The position numbers and the translations under genes are program-made. DNA of 64,000 bases from Leptolyngbya sp. KIOST-1. GTDB taxonomy: Bacteria > Cyanobacteriota > Cyanobacteriia > Phormidesmidales > Phormidesmidaceae. Where the stretch lies: positions 1,550,001 through 1,614,000 of the forward strand of contig NZ_JQFA01000002.1 in NCBI RefSeq assembly GCF_000763385.1. Reading direction: 5' to 3'. Below the pieces are notes generated by a model. That model was not told the origin of the DNA. It saw only the letters and a list, made by a program, of their open reading frames with translations, and did no database searches. This document shows positions 7,722 to 17,189 of the stretch, in pieces (positions within the stretch are counted from its first letter, which is position 1; each line of letters starts with the position of its first letter).

Positions 7722-9695
7722 CTACCGCTCCGTCAGCTTCGTCAGCAGCGTATTCGATCGCTCCACATAGGCCTTCATGCCGTTGGCATCAAACCCTTTT
7801 TGGGCCATCAGCGCCGTGTCGTAGACCTGGTTGCAGATCATCGTCGCCAGATCGCCCGCCGGGGAGCTGCCGCCGTCGGCTCCGATAATCGTGCTCTGGC
7901 TGAGACCCAGCAGGTTTTGGATCAGCGGGTGGGCGGTATTCACCATCAGCACGTGGTCGTCGGGGAACTGCATCTCCTGCTGCTGGATCATCGCCATGGT
8001 TTCCTGCATGCGGCGGGCCTCTTCGGGCAGCAGCACCATCGCCGGGGGTGCGCCCTCGCCCTTCAGCGCCTGGGGTTTGACGTTCACGCGGGGGCGGTTG
8101 AGCGCCTGCTCAAACATCTCCTTGATCTGGTCGTCGCGGGTTTTGTTGGTGGCGGGGTCAACGATTTCGCTCTGCTGTTCTTTGTCGAGCAGGGTGTCGT
8201 CCAGGTCGGCATCGACGCGAACAAACTTGACGTCCGAGTACTCCCGCTCCAGGGTGGGGATGAAGTGGGTGTCGATGAACGAATCCATGAACAGCAGCTC
8301 CAGGCCCTGGCTCTTGAACAGCTCGATGTAGGTGGCCTGGGAGACTTCGTCGGTGGCGTAGAAGACGCGGTTTTCGTGGCGCTCTTTGTTGCGCTCCAGG
8401 TATTCGCTCAGGGTGGTGTAGAAGTTGCCCTTGGGGTCGGTGGCGGGCTTGTTATCGGCCACTTCCGACCAGGCGTCGCCCTCGTCGGTCTGCACTTCCA
8501 CTTTGGGCGCTTCGGCTTCGCCCAGCTTGGCCGTGGTGCGGAAGATCAGGATGTCTTTGACCTGCTCTTTGAACTTGTCATCGTTTAGCGAGCCGAACTT
8601 GACGAAGTTGCCCAGATCCTGCCAGCTGGCAATGTACTTGGCGGGGTCGTCGCGGTACAGGGCCTTGAGGCTGTCGCCGACTTTCTTGGCGATGTAGTCG
8701 GCGATGCGGCGCACGGTGCGATCGCCCTGCAAAAAGCTCCGGCTGACATTCAGCGGAATGTCGGTGCTGTCGATCACGCCGCGCAGGGGCAGCAAAAACC
8801 GGGGCACCACCTCCTCGCAGTTGTCGGTGACAAACACCTGGTTGCAGTAGAGCTTAATGCTGCTCTTGGTGATGTCGATGTCGGGCTTGAGCTTGGGGAA
8901 GTAGAGAATGCCGTTGACCACAAAGGGGTAGTCGGTGTTGAGGTGAATCCACAGCAGCGGATCTTCCTGGAAGGGGTACAAGTAGCGGTAGAACTCCAGG
9001 TAGTCTTCATCGGTGAGGCTGCTGGGGGACTGCTTCCAGGGGGCTTCGTGCTTGTTGACCACTTCGCCGTCTAGCTTAATCGGCACAGGCATGAAGTCGC
9101 AGTAGGTTTTAATCAGCTGCCGAATGCGAGCGGGCTCCAGGTATTCCTCTTCGCCCTCCATCAGGTGCAGGGTGATGGTGGTGCCCACGGTGCTGCGCTC
9201 CGAGGCGCTGAGCTCAAACTGGGTGGTGCCGTCACAGCTCCAGTGGACGGCTTCGGCCCCCGACTGGTAGGAGAGGGTGTCGATTTCCACGGTGGAGGCC
9301 ACCATGAACGAGGAGTAGAAGCCGAGGCCAAAATGGCCGATGATTGGGTCTTCGGCGGCGCTGTCTTTGTACTTGGTGATAAACTCTTCGGCGCTGGAGA
9401 AGGCCACCTGGTTGATGTATTTCTTGATCTCCTCCGCGGTCATGCCGATGCCGGTATCTGACACGCTGAGGGTTTTCTTGTCCTTATCGAGCTTGATTTC
9501 GATTTCGGGGGTGCTGATGTCGCCGGAGTATTCGCCGGAGCGAGACACCATCGAAAGCTTTTTGATGGCATCAACGGCGTTGGAGACTAACTCGCGCAAA
9601 AAGATCTCGTGCTCGGAGTAGAGCGCTTTCTTAATAATCGGAAAGATATTCTCGGTATGAATCGAGATGTTGCCCTGTTCCAGAATCGTCGTCAT
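7722..9695 (-). CDS. htpG: Chaperone protein HtpG (Hsp90)
   Basis: ATP-dependent Hsp90 chaperone. The GHKL ATPase motifs are clear: ELVSNAVDA (catalytic E35 and Mg-binding N39), DTGIGM (80-85) and GHFGLGFYSSFMV near 120. The middle domain includes the arginine-bearing NVSRSFLQGDR segment. The C-terminal dimerisation domain is complete and ends in a helical segment. At 657 residues it is typical of cyanobacterial HtpG. No CIRCE-type inverted repeat was seen upstream. Confidence 0.97.
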   Translation of the reverse strand: MTTILEQGNISIHTENIFPIIKKALYSEHEIFLRELVSNAVDAIKKLSMVSRSGEYSGDISTPEIEIKLDKDKKTLSVSDTGIGMTAEEIKKYINQVAFSSAEEFITKYKDSAAEDPIIGHFGLGFYSSFMVASTVEIDTLSYQSGAEAVHWSCDGTTQFELSASERSTVGTTITLHLMEGEEEYLEPARIRQLIKTYCDFMPVPIKLDGEVVNKHEAPWKQSPSSLTDEDYLEFYRYLYPFQEDPLLWIHLNTDYPFVVNGILYFPKLKPDIDITKSSIKLYCNQVFVTDNCEEVVPRFLLPLRGVIDSTDIPLNVSRSFLQGDRTVRRIADYIAKKVGDSLKALYRDDPAKYIASWQDLGNFVKFGSLNDDKFKEQVKDILIFRTTAKLGEAEAPKVEVQTDEGDAWSEVADNKPATDPKGNFYTTLSEYLERNKERHENRVFYATDEVSQATYIELFKSQGLELLFMDSFIDTHFIPTLEREYSDVKFVRVDADLDDTLLDKEQQSEIVDPATNKTRDDQIKEMFEQALNRPRVNVKPQALKGEGAPPAMVLLPEEARRMQETMAMIQQQEMQFPDDHVLMVNTAHPLIQNLLGLSQSTIIGADGGSSPAGDLATMICNQVYDTALMAQKGFDANGMKAYVERSNTLLTKLTER

Positions 9696-9991
9696 GGCGG
9701 TGCGGTAGTGGTTCGAATAGTGGTTCGCTTATCAGCAATCTTTGACGCTGGCGGCAAAATTCACAAGCGGCAATTTCTCGACTGGGAGGTTCGGTTGACC
9801 CTACTGCGGCCCGACTGAGGGTGTCTGAAGTAACAGTCAGGGCCTCGAAAAGTTGCTATCTGTACAGGAAAGGATAAGAATCTTGTGCAAACGCTGCGGC
9901 CTGTAGGCCCGATGCCCCTATACTGACTTCCCAATTGCGGATCAGTATCTTTGGATATCTGTTACGACCAGACCTCTACCCTCCCAAGTCC

Positions 9992-11596
9992 ATGAGCCAT
10001 CCTCAGCGTCCGTCGCCAGCCAAACCGCCGCAGCTTGCCTGGGCTGTTCACCTCTGGCGAGACCTAAAGCACCACCGTTCCTGGGTTGGCCTGGGGCTGG
10101 TGGCTATGCTGCTGGTTACCCTGGTGCCCCCGGCCTTTGCGCAGGAGGAGGCGACCGCCGGGGTAGACGCTATCTTTGAGCCCATCGTTGAGGTGATGGC
10201 TCTGCTGCTCTTTTTTCCCATCGGCGGCGAGAACGGATTTCCGTTCATCGTGCTGTGGCTATTTGTGGCGGCGCTGTTCTTCACAGTACGGATGGGGTTT
10301 ATTAACCTGCGCGGGTTCAAGCACGCCATTGAAGTGGTGCAGGGAAAATACGACGACCCCCACGACGATGGGGAGGTGTCGCACTTCCAGGCGCTGGCCA
10401 CGGCGGTGTCGGGCACCGTGGGGCTGGGCAATATTGCCGGGGTGGCGATCGCCATTCAGCTGGGCGGCCCGGGGGCCATGGTGTGGCTCACCCTGGCAGG
10501 CTTTTTGGGCATGGTGACCAAGTTTGTCGAGTGCTCCCTGGCGGTGAAGTATCGCCGCATCGACAACGACGGCACGGTGTTAGGCGGCCCCATGTATTAC
10601 CTGACTCGGGGTCTGACTCCCAAGGGCATGCGACCCCTGGGCCAGGGCCTGGCGGTGCTGTTCTGCATCCTCTGCCTGGGCGGCAGCCTGGGCGGTGCCA
10701 ACATGTTCCAGTCCAACCAGGCCTACGCGGCCATTTCCAGCCTGGTGCCGGGGCTGCCCGCCTGGCTGTTCGGCCTGGTTTTGGCCGCCCTGGCCGGGTT
10801 TGTGATCATCGGCGGCATTCGCCGCATTGGGGCAGTGGCCGAGCGACTGGTGCCTGCTATGGCCATCATCTACGCTCTGGCCTGCATCTTTGTCATCCTG
10901 GTGAACATTGGCCAGGTGCCCGCCGCCATCGGCACCATTATCAGTCAGGCCTTTGCCCCCACCGCGGCGGTCGGCGGTATCGTCGGCGTCATGGTGCAGG
11001 GCATTCGCCGCAGCTCGTTTTCCAATGAGGCCGGGGTGGGGTCGGCCCCCATTGCCCACGCCGCAGCCCGCACCGACGAACCCATCCGCGAGGGCATTGT
11101 CGCCCTGCTAGAGCCGTTTATCGACACCATCGTAATCTGCAACATGACGGCGATCGCGATCGTGCTCACCGGCGCCTACCAGGACACCGGCGCTGAGCTG
11201 AGCGGCGTCGCCATGACCGCCAGCGCCTTTGAGTCGGTGATCGGCTGGTTCCCGGTGGTGCTGAGCCTGGCGGTGTGCCTGTTTGCCTTTTCCACCATCA
11301 TTTCCTGGAGCTACTACGGTATTCAGGCCTGGGCTTACCTGTTTGGTGAGCGCACCACCATTGTGTTCAAACTCATCTACGTGACCTGCACATTTTTGGG
11401 CACGCTTACCAGCCTGGGGGTGATTATCGACTTCAGCGACCTGATGCTGCTGGGTATGGCCTTCCCCAACCTGGTCGGCTGCTACATTCTCTCCAACGAA
11501 GTGGCGGCGGACCTCAAGGACTACTGGCAGCGGCTGAGTGCCGGTGAAATGCAGATCTACAGCCCAGTTGCGGTGCGATCGTCTGACGAGTCCTAG
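9992..11596 (+). CDS. Sodium:alanine (AGCS family) symporter
   Basis: Inner-membrane amino acid:cation symporter of the alanine/glycine:cation symporter family. The signature region GTVGLGNIAGVAIAIQLGGP with the following GAMVWLTLAGFLGM is present, and about ten hydrophobic helices follow. The N-terminus has an extra hydrophobic helix ending PAFAQEE, which looks like a cleavable signal peptide and places the mature start in the periplasm. The ATG at 9992 is preferred over an upstream TTG at 9935. Its TAG stop is part of the CTAG target site of a miniature element. Alanine, glycine or another small amino acid is the likely substrate. Confidence 0.9.
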   Translation: MSHPQRPSPAKPPQLAWAVHLWRDLKHHRSWVGLGLVAMLLVTLVPPAFAQEEATAGVDAIFEPIVEVMALLLFFPIGGENGFPFIVLWLFVAALFFTVRMGFINLRGFKHAIEVVQGKYDDPHDDGEVSHFQALATAVSGTVGLGNIAGVAIAIQLGGPGAMVWLTLAGFLGMVTKFVECSLAVKYRRIDNDGTVLGGPMYYLTRGLTPKGMRPLGQGLAVLFCILCLGGSLGGANMFQSNQAYAAISSLVPGLPAWLFGLVLAALAGFVIIGGIRRIGAVAERLVPAMAIIYALACIFVILVNIGQVPAAIGTIISQAFAPTAAVGGIVGVMVQGIRRSSFSNEAGVGSAPIAHAAARTDEPIREGIVALLEPFIDTIVICNMTAIAIVLTGAYQDTGAELSGVAMTASAFESVIGWFPVVLSLAVCLFAFSTIISWSYYGIQAWAYLFGERTTIVFKLIYVTCTFLGTLTSLGVIIDFSDLMLLGMAFPNLVGCYILSNEVAADLKDYWQRLSAGEMQIYSPVAVRSSDES

Positions 11597-11718
11597 GGCG
11601 TGCCATCAATTTTGGTCAAAACCCCTGTCTACCAAGCTTTGCCACGCCCGACCCAAAAACGGGCTAGGGGTTGTAACCCTTGGTTTATAGGCGTTCAGCA
11701 GCTAATTGATGACAGCCC
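11597..11718. mobile_element. Miniature IS5-type element (MITE) with CTAG duplication
   Basis: A 122-bp non-coding element flanked by perfect CTAG duplications (11593-11596 and 11719-11722). Its ends are imperfect inverted repeats: GGCGTGCCATCAATT on the left matches the inverse of AATTGATGACAGCCC on the right. A 4-bp CTAG/YTAR duplication is typical of IS5-family insertion. The left CTAG supplies the TAG stop of the AGCS symporter gene. No transposase is present, so movement would need an enzyme in trans. Confidence 0.65.
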
Positions 11719-11891
11719 CTAGACACGGCTAAATCAGCCATACCCTGAACAAGGCATCGGGCTAGCTAGTACGGGTTGTCAGAATTAGGGCACCATTGCT
11801 AAGGGTTTCGGGTGCTGGGTTTCAGGCTTCAGGAACAGTTGGCTGACCTATGCCGCAGGGTGCTAGCCCGATGGCTTGAACGCTGTTGGGG

Positions 11892-12122
11892 TCATTCAGC
11901 CCAGGAATCGACTGTCGGGTAGGCCTGTCCACCGCTACTAGCCTGCTCCAGGGTGCTCTCCAGGTTGAGAATGAACCGACGCCGCAGCCGGGGCGGGGTG
12001 GCCTGGTAGTCCCCGTACAGCTTGCAAAACCGCCAAAATTTCTCCACGTTTGCCCAGGGGCGGCTGTCGGGTGCAATGGGATCTAAAGCTTCTGACCTCT
12101 GACAGATTGAAAGCCAAAACAT
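11892..12122 (-). CDS. Doubtful small hypothetical protein
   Basis: A 76-residue reading frame with a plausible globular middle (PWANVEKFWRFCKLYGDY) and no matching family known to me. It has an ATG at 12122 and no good ribosome-binding site. Base composition is similar to its surroundings. It could be a remnant of a larger gene or chance. Confidence 0.22.
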   Translation of the reverse strand: MFWLSICQRSEALDPIAPDSRPWANVEKFWRFCKLYGDYQATPPRLRRRFILNLESTLEQASSGGQAYPTVDSWAE

Positions 12123-12356
12123 ACCAAACCTCCGGATTGCTGACAACGGCTGCGTTTTTCAAGCTGCCACAATCCTAAGTTGCCCCAGTTTTAGGCGCAA
12201 AAGACACCCTCGATGGCACCTATGCAAAAACATGATGGATACTGGCGCATCCCTCCCCGGAACAACAGCGCTGGGGAAACTCACGCTGCAGTTTCTGGGC
12301 TGTCAGAGGTCAATTGCTGACGCCCCCGTTCAGCTAGAACCGCCAATTCCAGCCGC

Positions 12357-12377
12357 AAAAAAACCGGCGATCGCCGG
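12357..12377 (-). terminator. Rho-independent terminator of the DUF4278 gene
   Basis: Read on the minus strand, the perfect palindrome CCGGCGATCGCCGG (12364-12377, containing a HIP1 octamer) is followed by seven T residues. It lies about 30 bp past the DUF4278 stop codon. Confidence 0.75.
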
Positions 12378-12407
12378 TTAATCACATTCCAGGAGTCCAG
12401 CGGCTAA

Positions 12408-12599
12408 CTACACATGAGCCTGGTAGGATCGGCCCATAAAATGCAGGGTCACAGGCGTCGAGGCCTTCGCCGCTACCGTGGGACTGTGGTGTCTGGCGCT
12501 CCAGGCCACGCCCCGATACTTTCCGACCACCTCCCCTTCACGGGTTTCAATACTGGGCCACTGGCAGGCGTACTCGGCACCAAGAAAACGTAGTTGCAT
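12408..12599 (-). CDS. DUF4278 domain protein
   Basis: A 63-residue protein of the cyanobacterial DUF4278 family. It opens with the characteristic MQLRFLGAEY and has the central GKYRGVAW segment, followed by a C-terminal FMGRSYQ repeat-like motif. The ATG at 12599 was chosen because GAAGG lies 7 nt upstream; a TTG 15 bp earlier would overlap that site. The role is unknown. It has its own terminator and stands alone. Confidence 0.72.
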   Translation of the reverse strand: MQLRFLGAEYACQWPSIETREGEVVGKYRGVAWSARHHSPTVAAKASTPVTLHFMGRSYQAHV

Positions 12600-12976
12600 G
12601 GGAAAAACCTTCAATGGATTATTAGTTGGATTTCAAACGCTGACGTAACCAATGCACTACAGGGTTGACAAAATTATGGCCGCAGAACGTTAAGAAGCCC
12701 TGATATGAAAATTAAATTGACAAATTTGTTACAGAAATTTTTTGGCTTTTCCCTGAAGAAAAATCGTCATTCCTTAACCCATGGCTCCAAGAACGCTACG
12801 ATCGCGGTCGGCACTATTGAGCAGCAGTGAGCAGGAGCGATCGCCCATCGCGGTCCAATGCATGGTGAAACGACCGCAAGGGTCGTCCTGCGATCGCGTC
12901 TCTGCTATAGGTCTTTTGCCTGCTGTCCAGCCCTCACTGCTCTGGGTCAGGACTGGCAGCAGCGACAGCTGAGCAC
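12600..12976. other. Intergenic stretch without a visible gene
   Basis: AT-rich around 12660-12760 and then GC-rich with HIP1 sites. The AT-rich part probably holds the promoter of the leftward DUF4278 gene; no specific site can be defended. Confidence 0.4.
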
Positions 12977-15667
12977 CTAACCGCCCACCACTGACTCCAA
13001 TTTGGTGGCTGCCTCGTCCTCAGGGGCAACCGGAGGCTTAGGGGCCGCAGGGGCCTGGGGCGTAAACACCAGTTCACCATCCTGCAAATCCACCGCAATG
13101 GTGGCCCCCTGGGCAAAAGTGGTCTCCAGAATCTTGGTGGCGATCGGGTTTTCCAGCTGCCGCTGAATCGCCCGCTTCAGGGGACGCGCCCCGTAAACCG
13201 GGTCGTAGCCGCTCTGGGCAATGAAGTCGATCGCCGGGTCGGTAATCTCCAGCCCGATCGCCTGGTCGGCTAATCGGCGCTGCACCCGGCGAATCTGCAG
13301 GGCCACGATCTTCCGCAGCTCGCTCTTGCGCAGGGAGTGGAAGAGGATCAGGTCGTCCACCCGGTTGAGGAACTCGGGCCGAAACGCCTTTTGCAGCACC
13401 TTGAGTACCTGGGTACGCATTTCGTCGTAGCGATCGTCGTCGCCGGCCAGCTCCAGGATGTGATCGCTGCCCAGGTTGCTGGTCATGATCACCACGGTGT
13501 TGCGGAAGTCGACCCGGTGGCCCTGGGAGTCGGTGATGCGGCCGTCGTCAAGCACCTGGAGCAGAATATTAAACACGTCGGGGTGGGCTTTCTCCACCTC
13601 GTCGAGCAGCACCACCGAGTAGGGGTGGCGACGCACCGCCTCGGAGAGCTGGCCGCCGTCTTCGTAGCCGACGTAGCCGGGGGGCGCCCCCACCAGCCGC
13701 GATACGGCGTTTTTCTCCATGTACTCCGACATGTCGATGCGAATCAGGGCGTCTTCGGTGTCGAACAGGAACTCGGCCAGGGCGCGGGCCAGCTCGGTTT
13801 TGCCCACCCCCGTCGGCCCCATGAACAGGAACGAGCCCAGGGGGCGGCCCTGGTCGTTCATGCCCGCTCTGGCGCGGCGGATGGCGGCGGCGACGGCCTC
13901 CACGGCTTCGTCCTGGCCGATCACCCGCTCGTGCAGGTGGCCTTCGAGCTGGAGCAGCTTCTGGCGCTCCGACTCCATCAGGCGATTGACCGGAATGCCC
14001 GTCCACTTGGCAACGATTTCGGCGATGTCGGCCTCGGTCACCTGCTCCCGTAGCAGGGTGGTGCCCTGGGCCTGCACTTCGATCAGCTGGGCCTCCAGGC
14101 CTTCGCGATCGCGCTGAATCGCCTCCAGTCGGCCGTACTTGAGCTGGGCGGCCCGGTTGAGGTCGTAGGCCCGCTCCGCCTGCTGAATCTGGATGCGGAT
14201 CTGGTCCTCTTCCTCCTTCAGGGCGTTGATGGCGTCGAGGGCCTGCTTTTCGCCCTGCCACTGGCCGCTGAGCGACTGCTGCCTAGTCTGGAGCTCGGCC
14301 ATCTCCTGCTCAATGCGGCTGAGGCGAGACCGCGAGGCGGCGGTCATGGAGCCATTTTCGGCCTCCAGGGAGAGCTTTTCCATCTCCAGCTGCATCAGCC
14401 GACGCTCAATGCCCTCCAGCTCCTCGGGCTTGGAGGTAATTTCCATCTTCAGCTTGGCGGCGGCTTCGTCCACCAGGTCGATGGCCTTGTCCGGCAGGAA
14501 GCGATCGGAGATGTAGCGATCGGAGAGCACCGCCGCCGCCACCAGGGCGCTGTCGGCGATCTCGACGCCGTGGTAGGACTCGTAGCGCTTTTTCAGCCCC
14601 CGCAGAATGGAGATGGTGTCTTCGGCGCTGGGCTGGCCGATGTACACCTGCTGAAAGCGGCGCTCCAGGGCGGCGTCTTTTTCGATGTGCTTGCGGTATT
14701 CGTCCAGGGTGGTCGCGCCAATGCAGCGCAGCTCGCCCCGGGCCAGCATAGGCTTGAGCAGATTGCTGGCATCCATGGTGCCCTGGCCCGCCCCAGCCCC
14801 GACCACTGTGTGCAGCTCGTCGATAAACAGCACCACCTGTCCAGCGGAGTCGGTGACTTCTTTGAGCACCAGCCGTAGCCGTTCTTCAAACTCGCCGCGA
14901 AACTTGGCCCCGGCAATCAGCCCGCCGATGTCAAGGGAAATCAGGGTGCGGCCCTTGAGCGACTCGGGCACCTCGCCGTTGATAATGCGCTGGGCCAGGG
15001 CCTCGGCGATCGCGGTTTTGCCCACCCCCGGCTCGCCAATCACCACGGGGTTGTTTTTGGTGCGCCGCGACAGCACCTGAATCACGCGGCGGATCTCGTC
15101 GTCGCGGCCAATTACCGGGTCGAGCTGACCGTCGCGGGCCAGCTGGGTGAGGTCAATGCCGTACTTATCGAGGGCGTCGTACTGGGACTCGGGGTTTTGG
15201 TCGGTGACCTTCTGGCTACCGCGCACCGCCTGCACCGCCGCCATCAGTTCCGCGCCTTCAACGTTAAAGCCGCGCAGCAGCCGACGGCCAATCCGCTCGT
15301 CCTCCTGAAAGCCCAGCAGCAGGTGCTCGACGGAAATATATTTGTCCTTCAGGGTTTGCCGCGCCGCCTCGGCCCCATCCAGCATGCGATCGAGGCTCTG
15401 CCCCAGATACAGATTGCTGTCGAGGCCGGGCCGCACCCGCGCCTGGCGCTTGGCAAAGGTCTCCAGTTCGTCGAGAATTAGGTCGCTGTCGAGGTTGGCC
15501 TTGGTCAAAATTTTGTGGGCCAGCCCATCCTCCTCCTGGTCCAGCAGAGCAATGATGACGTGCTCCACCTCCATGTACTGATGCTTGCAGCGGCGGGCCA
15601 CATCCTGGGCCTCGACAATGGCGTCCCAGGCTTTGGCGGTAAACTTGTCGGGATCGGTTGGCTGCAT
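12977..15667 (-). CDS. clpB: ATP-dependent chaperone ClpB
   Basis: Hexameric AAA+ disaggregase that works with DnaK to resolubilise proteins. Order of domains: Clp_N (1-150), first AAA+ module with Walker A GEPGVGKT at 211-218, a long Glu/Gln/Arg-rich coiled coil (about 410-530), and a second AAA+ module with Walker A GPTGVGKT and the pore motif [13 protein letters not shown]. The coiled coil separates ClpB from ClpA/ClpC. At 896 residues it is slightly longer than usual because of a proline/alanine-rich C-terminal tail. No CIRCE element was seen upstream. Confidence 0.97.
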   Translation of the reverse strand: MQPTDPDKFTAKAWDAIVEAQDVARRCKHQYMEVEHVIIALLDQEEDGLAHKILTKANLDSDLILDELETFAKRQARVRPGLDSNLYLGQSLDRMLDGAEAARQTLKDKYISVEHLLLGFQEDERIGRRLLRGFNVEGAELMAAVQAVRGSQKVTDQNPESQYDALDKYGIDLTQLARDGQLDPVIGRDDEIRRVIQVLSRRTKNNPVVIGEPGVGKTAIAEALAQRIINGEVPESLKGRTLISLDIGGLIAGAKFRGEFEERLRLVLKEVTDSAGQVVLFIDELHTVVGAGAGQGTMDASNLLKPMLARGELRCIGATTLDEYRKHIEKDAALERRFQQVYIGQPSAEDTISILRGLKKRYESYHGVEIADSALVAAAVLSDRYISDRFLPDKAIDLVDEAAAKLKMEITSKPEELEGIERRLMQLEMEKLSLEAENGSMTAASRSRLSRIEQEMAELQTRQQSLSGQWQGEKQALDAINALKEEEDQIRIQIQQAERAYDLNRAAQLKYGRLEAIQRDREGLEAQLIEVQAQGTTLLREQVTEADIAEIVAKWTGIPVNRLMESERQKLLQLEGHLHERVIGQDEAVEAVAAAIRRARAGMNDQGRPLGSFLFMGPTGVGKTELARALAEFLFDTEDALIRIDMSEYMEKNAVSRLVGAPPGYVGYEDGGQLSEAVRRHPYSVVLLDEVEKAHPDVFNILLQVLDDGRITDSQGHRVDFRNTVVIMTSNLGSDHILELAGDDDRYDEMRTQVLKVLQKAFRPEFLNRVDDLILFHSLRKSELRKIVALQIRRVQRRLADQAIGLEITDPAIDFIAQSGYDPVYGARPLKRAIQRQLENPIATKILETTFAQGATIAVDLQDGELVFTPQAPAAPKPPVAPEDEAATKLESVVGG

Positions 15668-16157
15668 AATCTCCGTGGGCGAGCCGGCGTGTGCTTTGCT
15701 TTTTGTAACGGGTGGACGTTCAGTATATCAGTTGGGCGCTGGGCCTGGGTTGGCGGTTGCTGGGGTACGGCCTGTCGATCTGGCTAGAGCATAGGCCGAC
15801 TTGCGGCGACAAACTGTTTAATGCTGACCAGACGCCCCTGCCCCCTCTCGGCACAGTCTGCAAGCAAACCCACCTGCCACCACAGACGGTTGTTGAGCTG
15901 GGACCACCCCTGCTCTTAACCTACCAAGTTTGCCCCCGGTCTGCCTCGGCAAAGGGGCCACAGCGTTGATGTAGATAGTACCTGGCCGCAGGGGCAATCG
16001 CCTCATCAGCCCCTGCAACATCAGCGGAAACAACCCATTGCGAAGGAGGAGATTTTCAGAACAAACTCCCCGCTATACTTCGGCGACTGTACTTGCTGTA
16101 GGTAGGTACTGCCCACGATTGGGGAGAAATAGGGAGAAAGTCTTTCAGAAGTCGCCT
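15668..16157. other. Intergenic stretch upstream of clpB, no gene supported
   Basis: About 490 bp separating clpB (leftward) from the 3' end of the permease gene. Short open frames here overlap in several frames without codon or family support. The clpB promoter must lie at the left end, but no heat-shock operator was recognised. Confidence 0.4.
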
Positions 16158-17186
16158 CTAATAGCGAATCCGGGGGTCGATATAGGCATTCAAAATATCG
16201 ATCGCGATGCTGATCACCGCCACGATCATGGCGAAAAACACCATTAGCCCCTGCACCACCGGGTAGTCACGCTGGGAGATCGCCTCGTAGAGTCGGTTGG
16301 CCAGCCCCGGCCAGGAAAAAGTCACCTCCGTCAGCACTGCTCCCCCCAGCATGGCTGCAAAGGTCAGCCCCAGAATCGTAATCACCGGAATCAGGGCATT
16401 CCTGAGGGCATGCACCAGCACGATGCGCCGCTCTGGAATCCCCCGTGCCCTGGCCGCTTCTACGTAGTCTGCGGTCAGGGTTTGCTTCAGGTTGACCCGC
16501 ACCATGCGCTCAAACACGCCGCTGATCAAAACCCCCAGCGTCAGGCTGGGCAGCGCCAGGTAGTAGAGGGTGGTAAAAAACGCGCCCAGATCTAACGAGA
16601 GCAGGCTATCGAGCAGGTACAGCCCAGTCGGCCCGGCGGGCGGTGCCGTCCGCAGCGGGTAGCGGGTGCCAATCGGGAACCAGCGCAGCTGCACCGCAAA
16701 AATCAGCTGCAAAATCATCCCGAACCAGTACATCGGGATGGCATAGGTGACAATGCCAAACAGGCGTCCCCCCGCATCCATGGGTGAGTTGGGTCGCGAG
16801 GCGGCTAGGGCCCCCACCCCCACCCCTACCACGGTGGCCACCAGCATGCCGCACACCGTCAGTTCCACCGTGGCCGGAAAGTGGGCCCGAATGATTTGCC
16901 ACACCGACTGCCCCTGGGTGGCCAGGGAGGAGCCCAGATCCAGTCGCAGGAGATTGCCTAGGTAGTTCAGGTACTGAATCAACAGGGGCTGGTCGAGGCC
17001 AAGCTGCACCCGTAGCGCCTCTTTGGCGGCCGCCGGTGCCCGCGCCCCCAGCAGCGCATCCACCGGATCCCCCGGCGTGGCCCGCAGCAGCAAAAACACC
17101 ACTGTCGTGATGGTTAAAATCATCAGCGGGGCCAGCAGCAGCCGGGTGAAGACGTAGTAGCGCAGGGCGGCGGAGCGGGAGGACAT
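16158..17186 (-). CDS. Peptide/nickel-type ABC transporter permease (DppB/OppB-like)
   Basis: Membrane subunit of an oligopeptide, dipeptide or nickel importer. It has the N-terminal TM helix followed by the conserved LRATPGDPVDALLG stretch, and the EAARARGIPERRIVLVHALRN coupling motif near residue 245. The length of 342 residues is normal. It begins 3 bp after the stop of the substrate-binding gene, so the two form an operon. No DppC, DppD or DppF partner follows in the window; those subunits must be encoded elsewhere. Confidence 0.9.
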   Translation of the reverse strand: MSSRSAALRYYVFTRLLLAPLMILTITTVVFLLLRATPGDPVDALLGARAPAAAKEALRVQLGLDQPLLIQYLNYLGNLLRLDLGSSLATQGQSVWQIIRAHFPATVELTVCGMLVATVVGVGVGALAASRPNSPMDAGGRLFGIVTYAIPMYWFGMILQLIFAVQLRWFPIGTRYPLRTAPPAGPTGLYLLDSLLSLDLGAFFTTLYYLALPSLTLGVLISGVFERMVRVNLKQTLTADYVEAARARGIPERRIVLVHALRNALIPVITILGLTFAAMLGGAVLTEVTFSWPGLANRLYEAISQRDYPVVQGLMVFFAMIVAVISIAIDILNAYIDPRIRY

Positions 17187-17189
17187 GGG

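Larger units (their letters stand above)
11723..12407. other. Intergenic stretch with no firm gene
   Basis: No well-supported gene was found apart from the doubtful short reading frame at 11892-12122 listed separately. The segment at 11812-11850 (a TTTCAGGAACA stretch followed by TATGCCGCAG) resembles 19613-19647, so part of this region is dispersed repeat. A terminator for the minus-strand gene at 12408 lies at its right edge. Confidence 0.5.

Noticed and set aside
9700..9730. GGTTCGAAT, resembling a tRNA T-loop
   Set aside because: No acceptor, D or anticodon stem surrounds it; it lies in the htpG promoter region.
15668..15800. CIRCE heat-shock operator before clpB
   Set aside because: No TTAGCACTC-N9-GAGTGCTAA arrangement was found; the same holds upstream of htpG.
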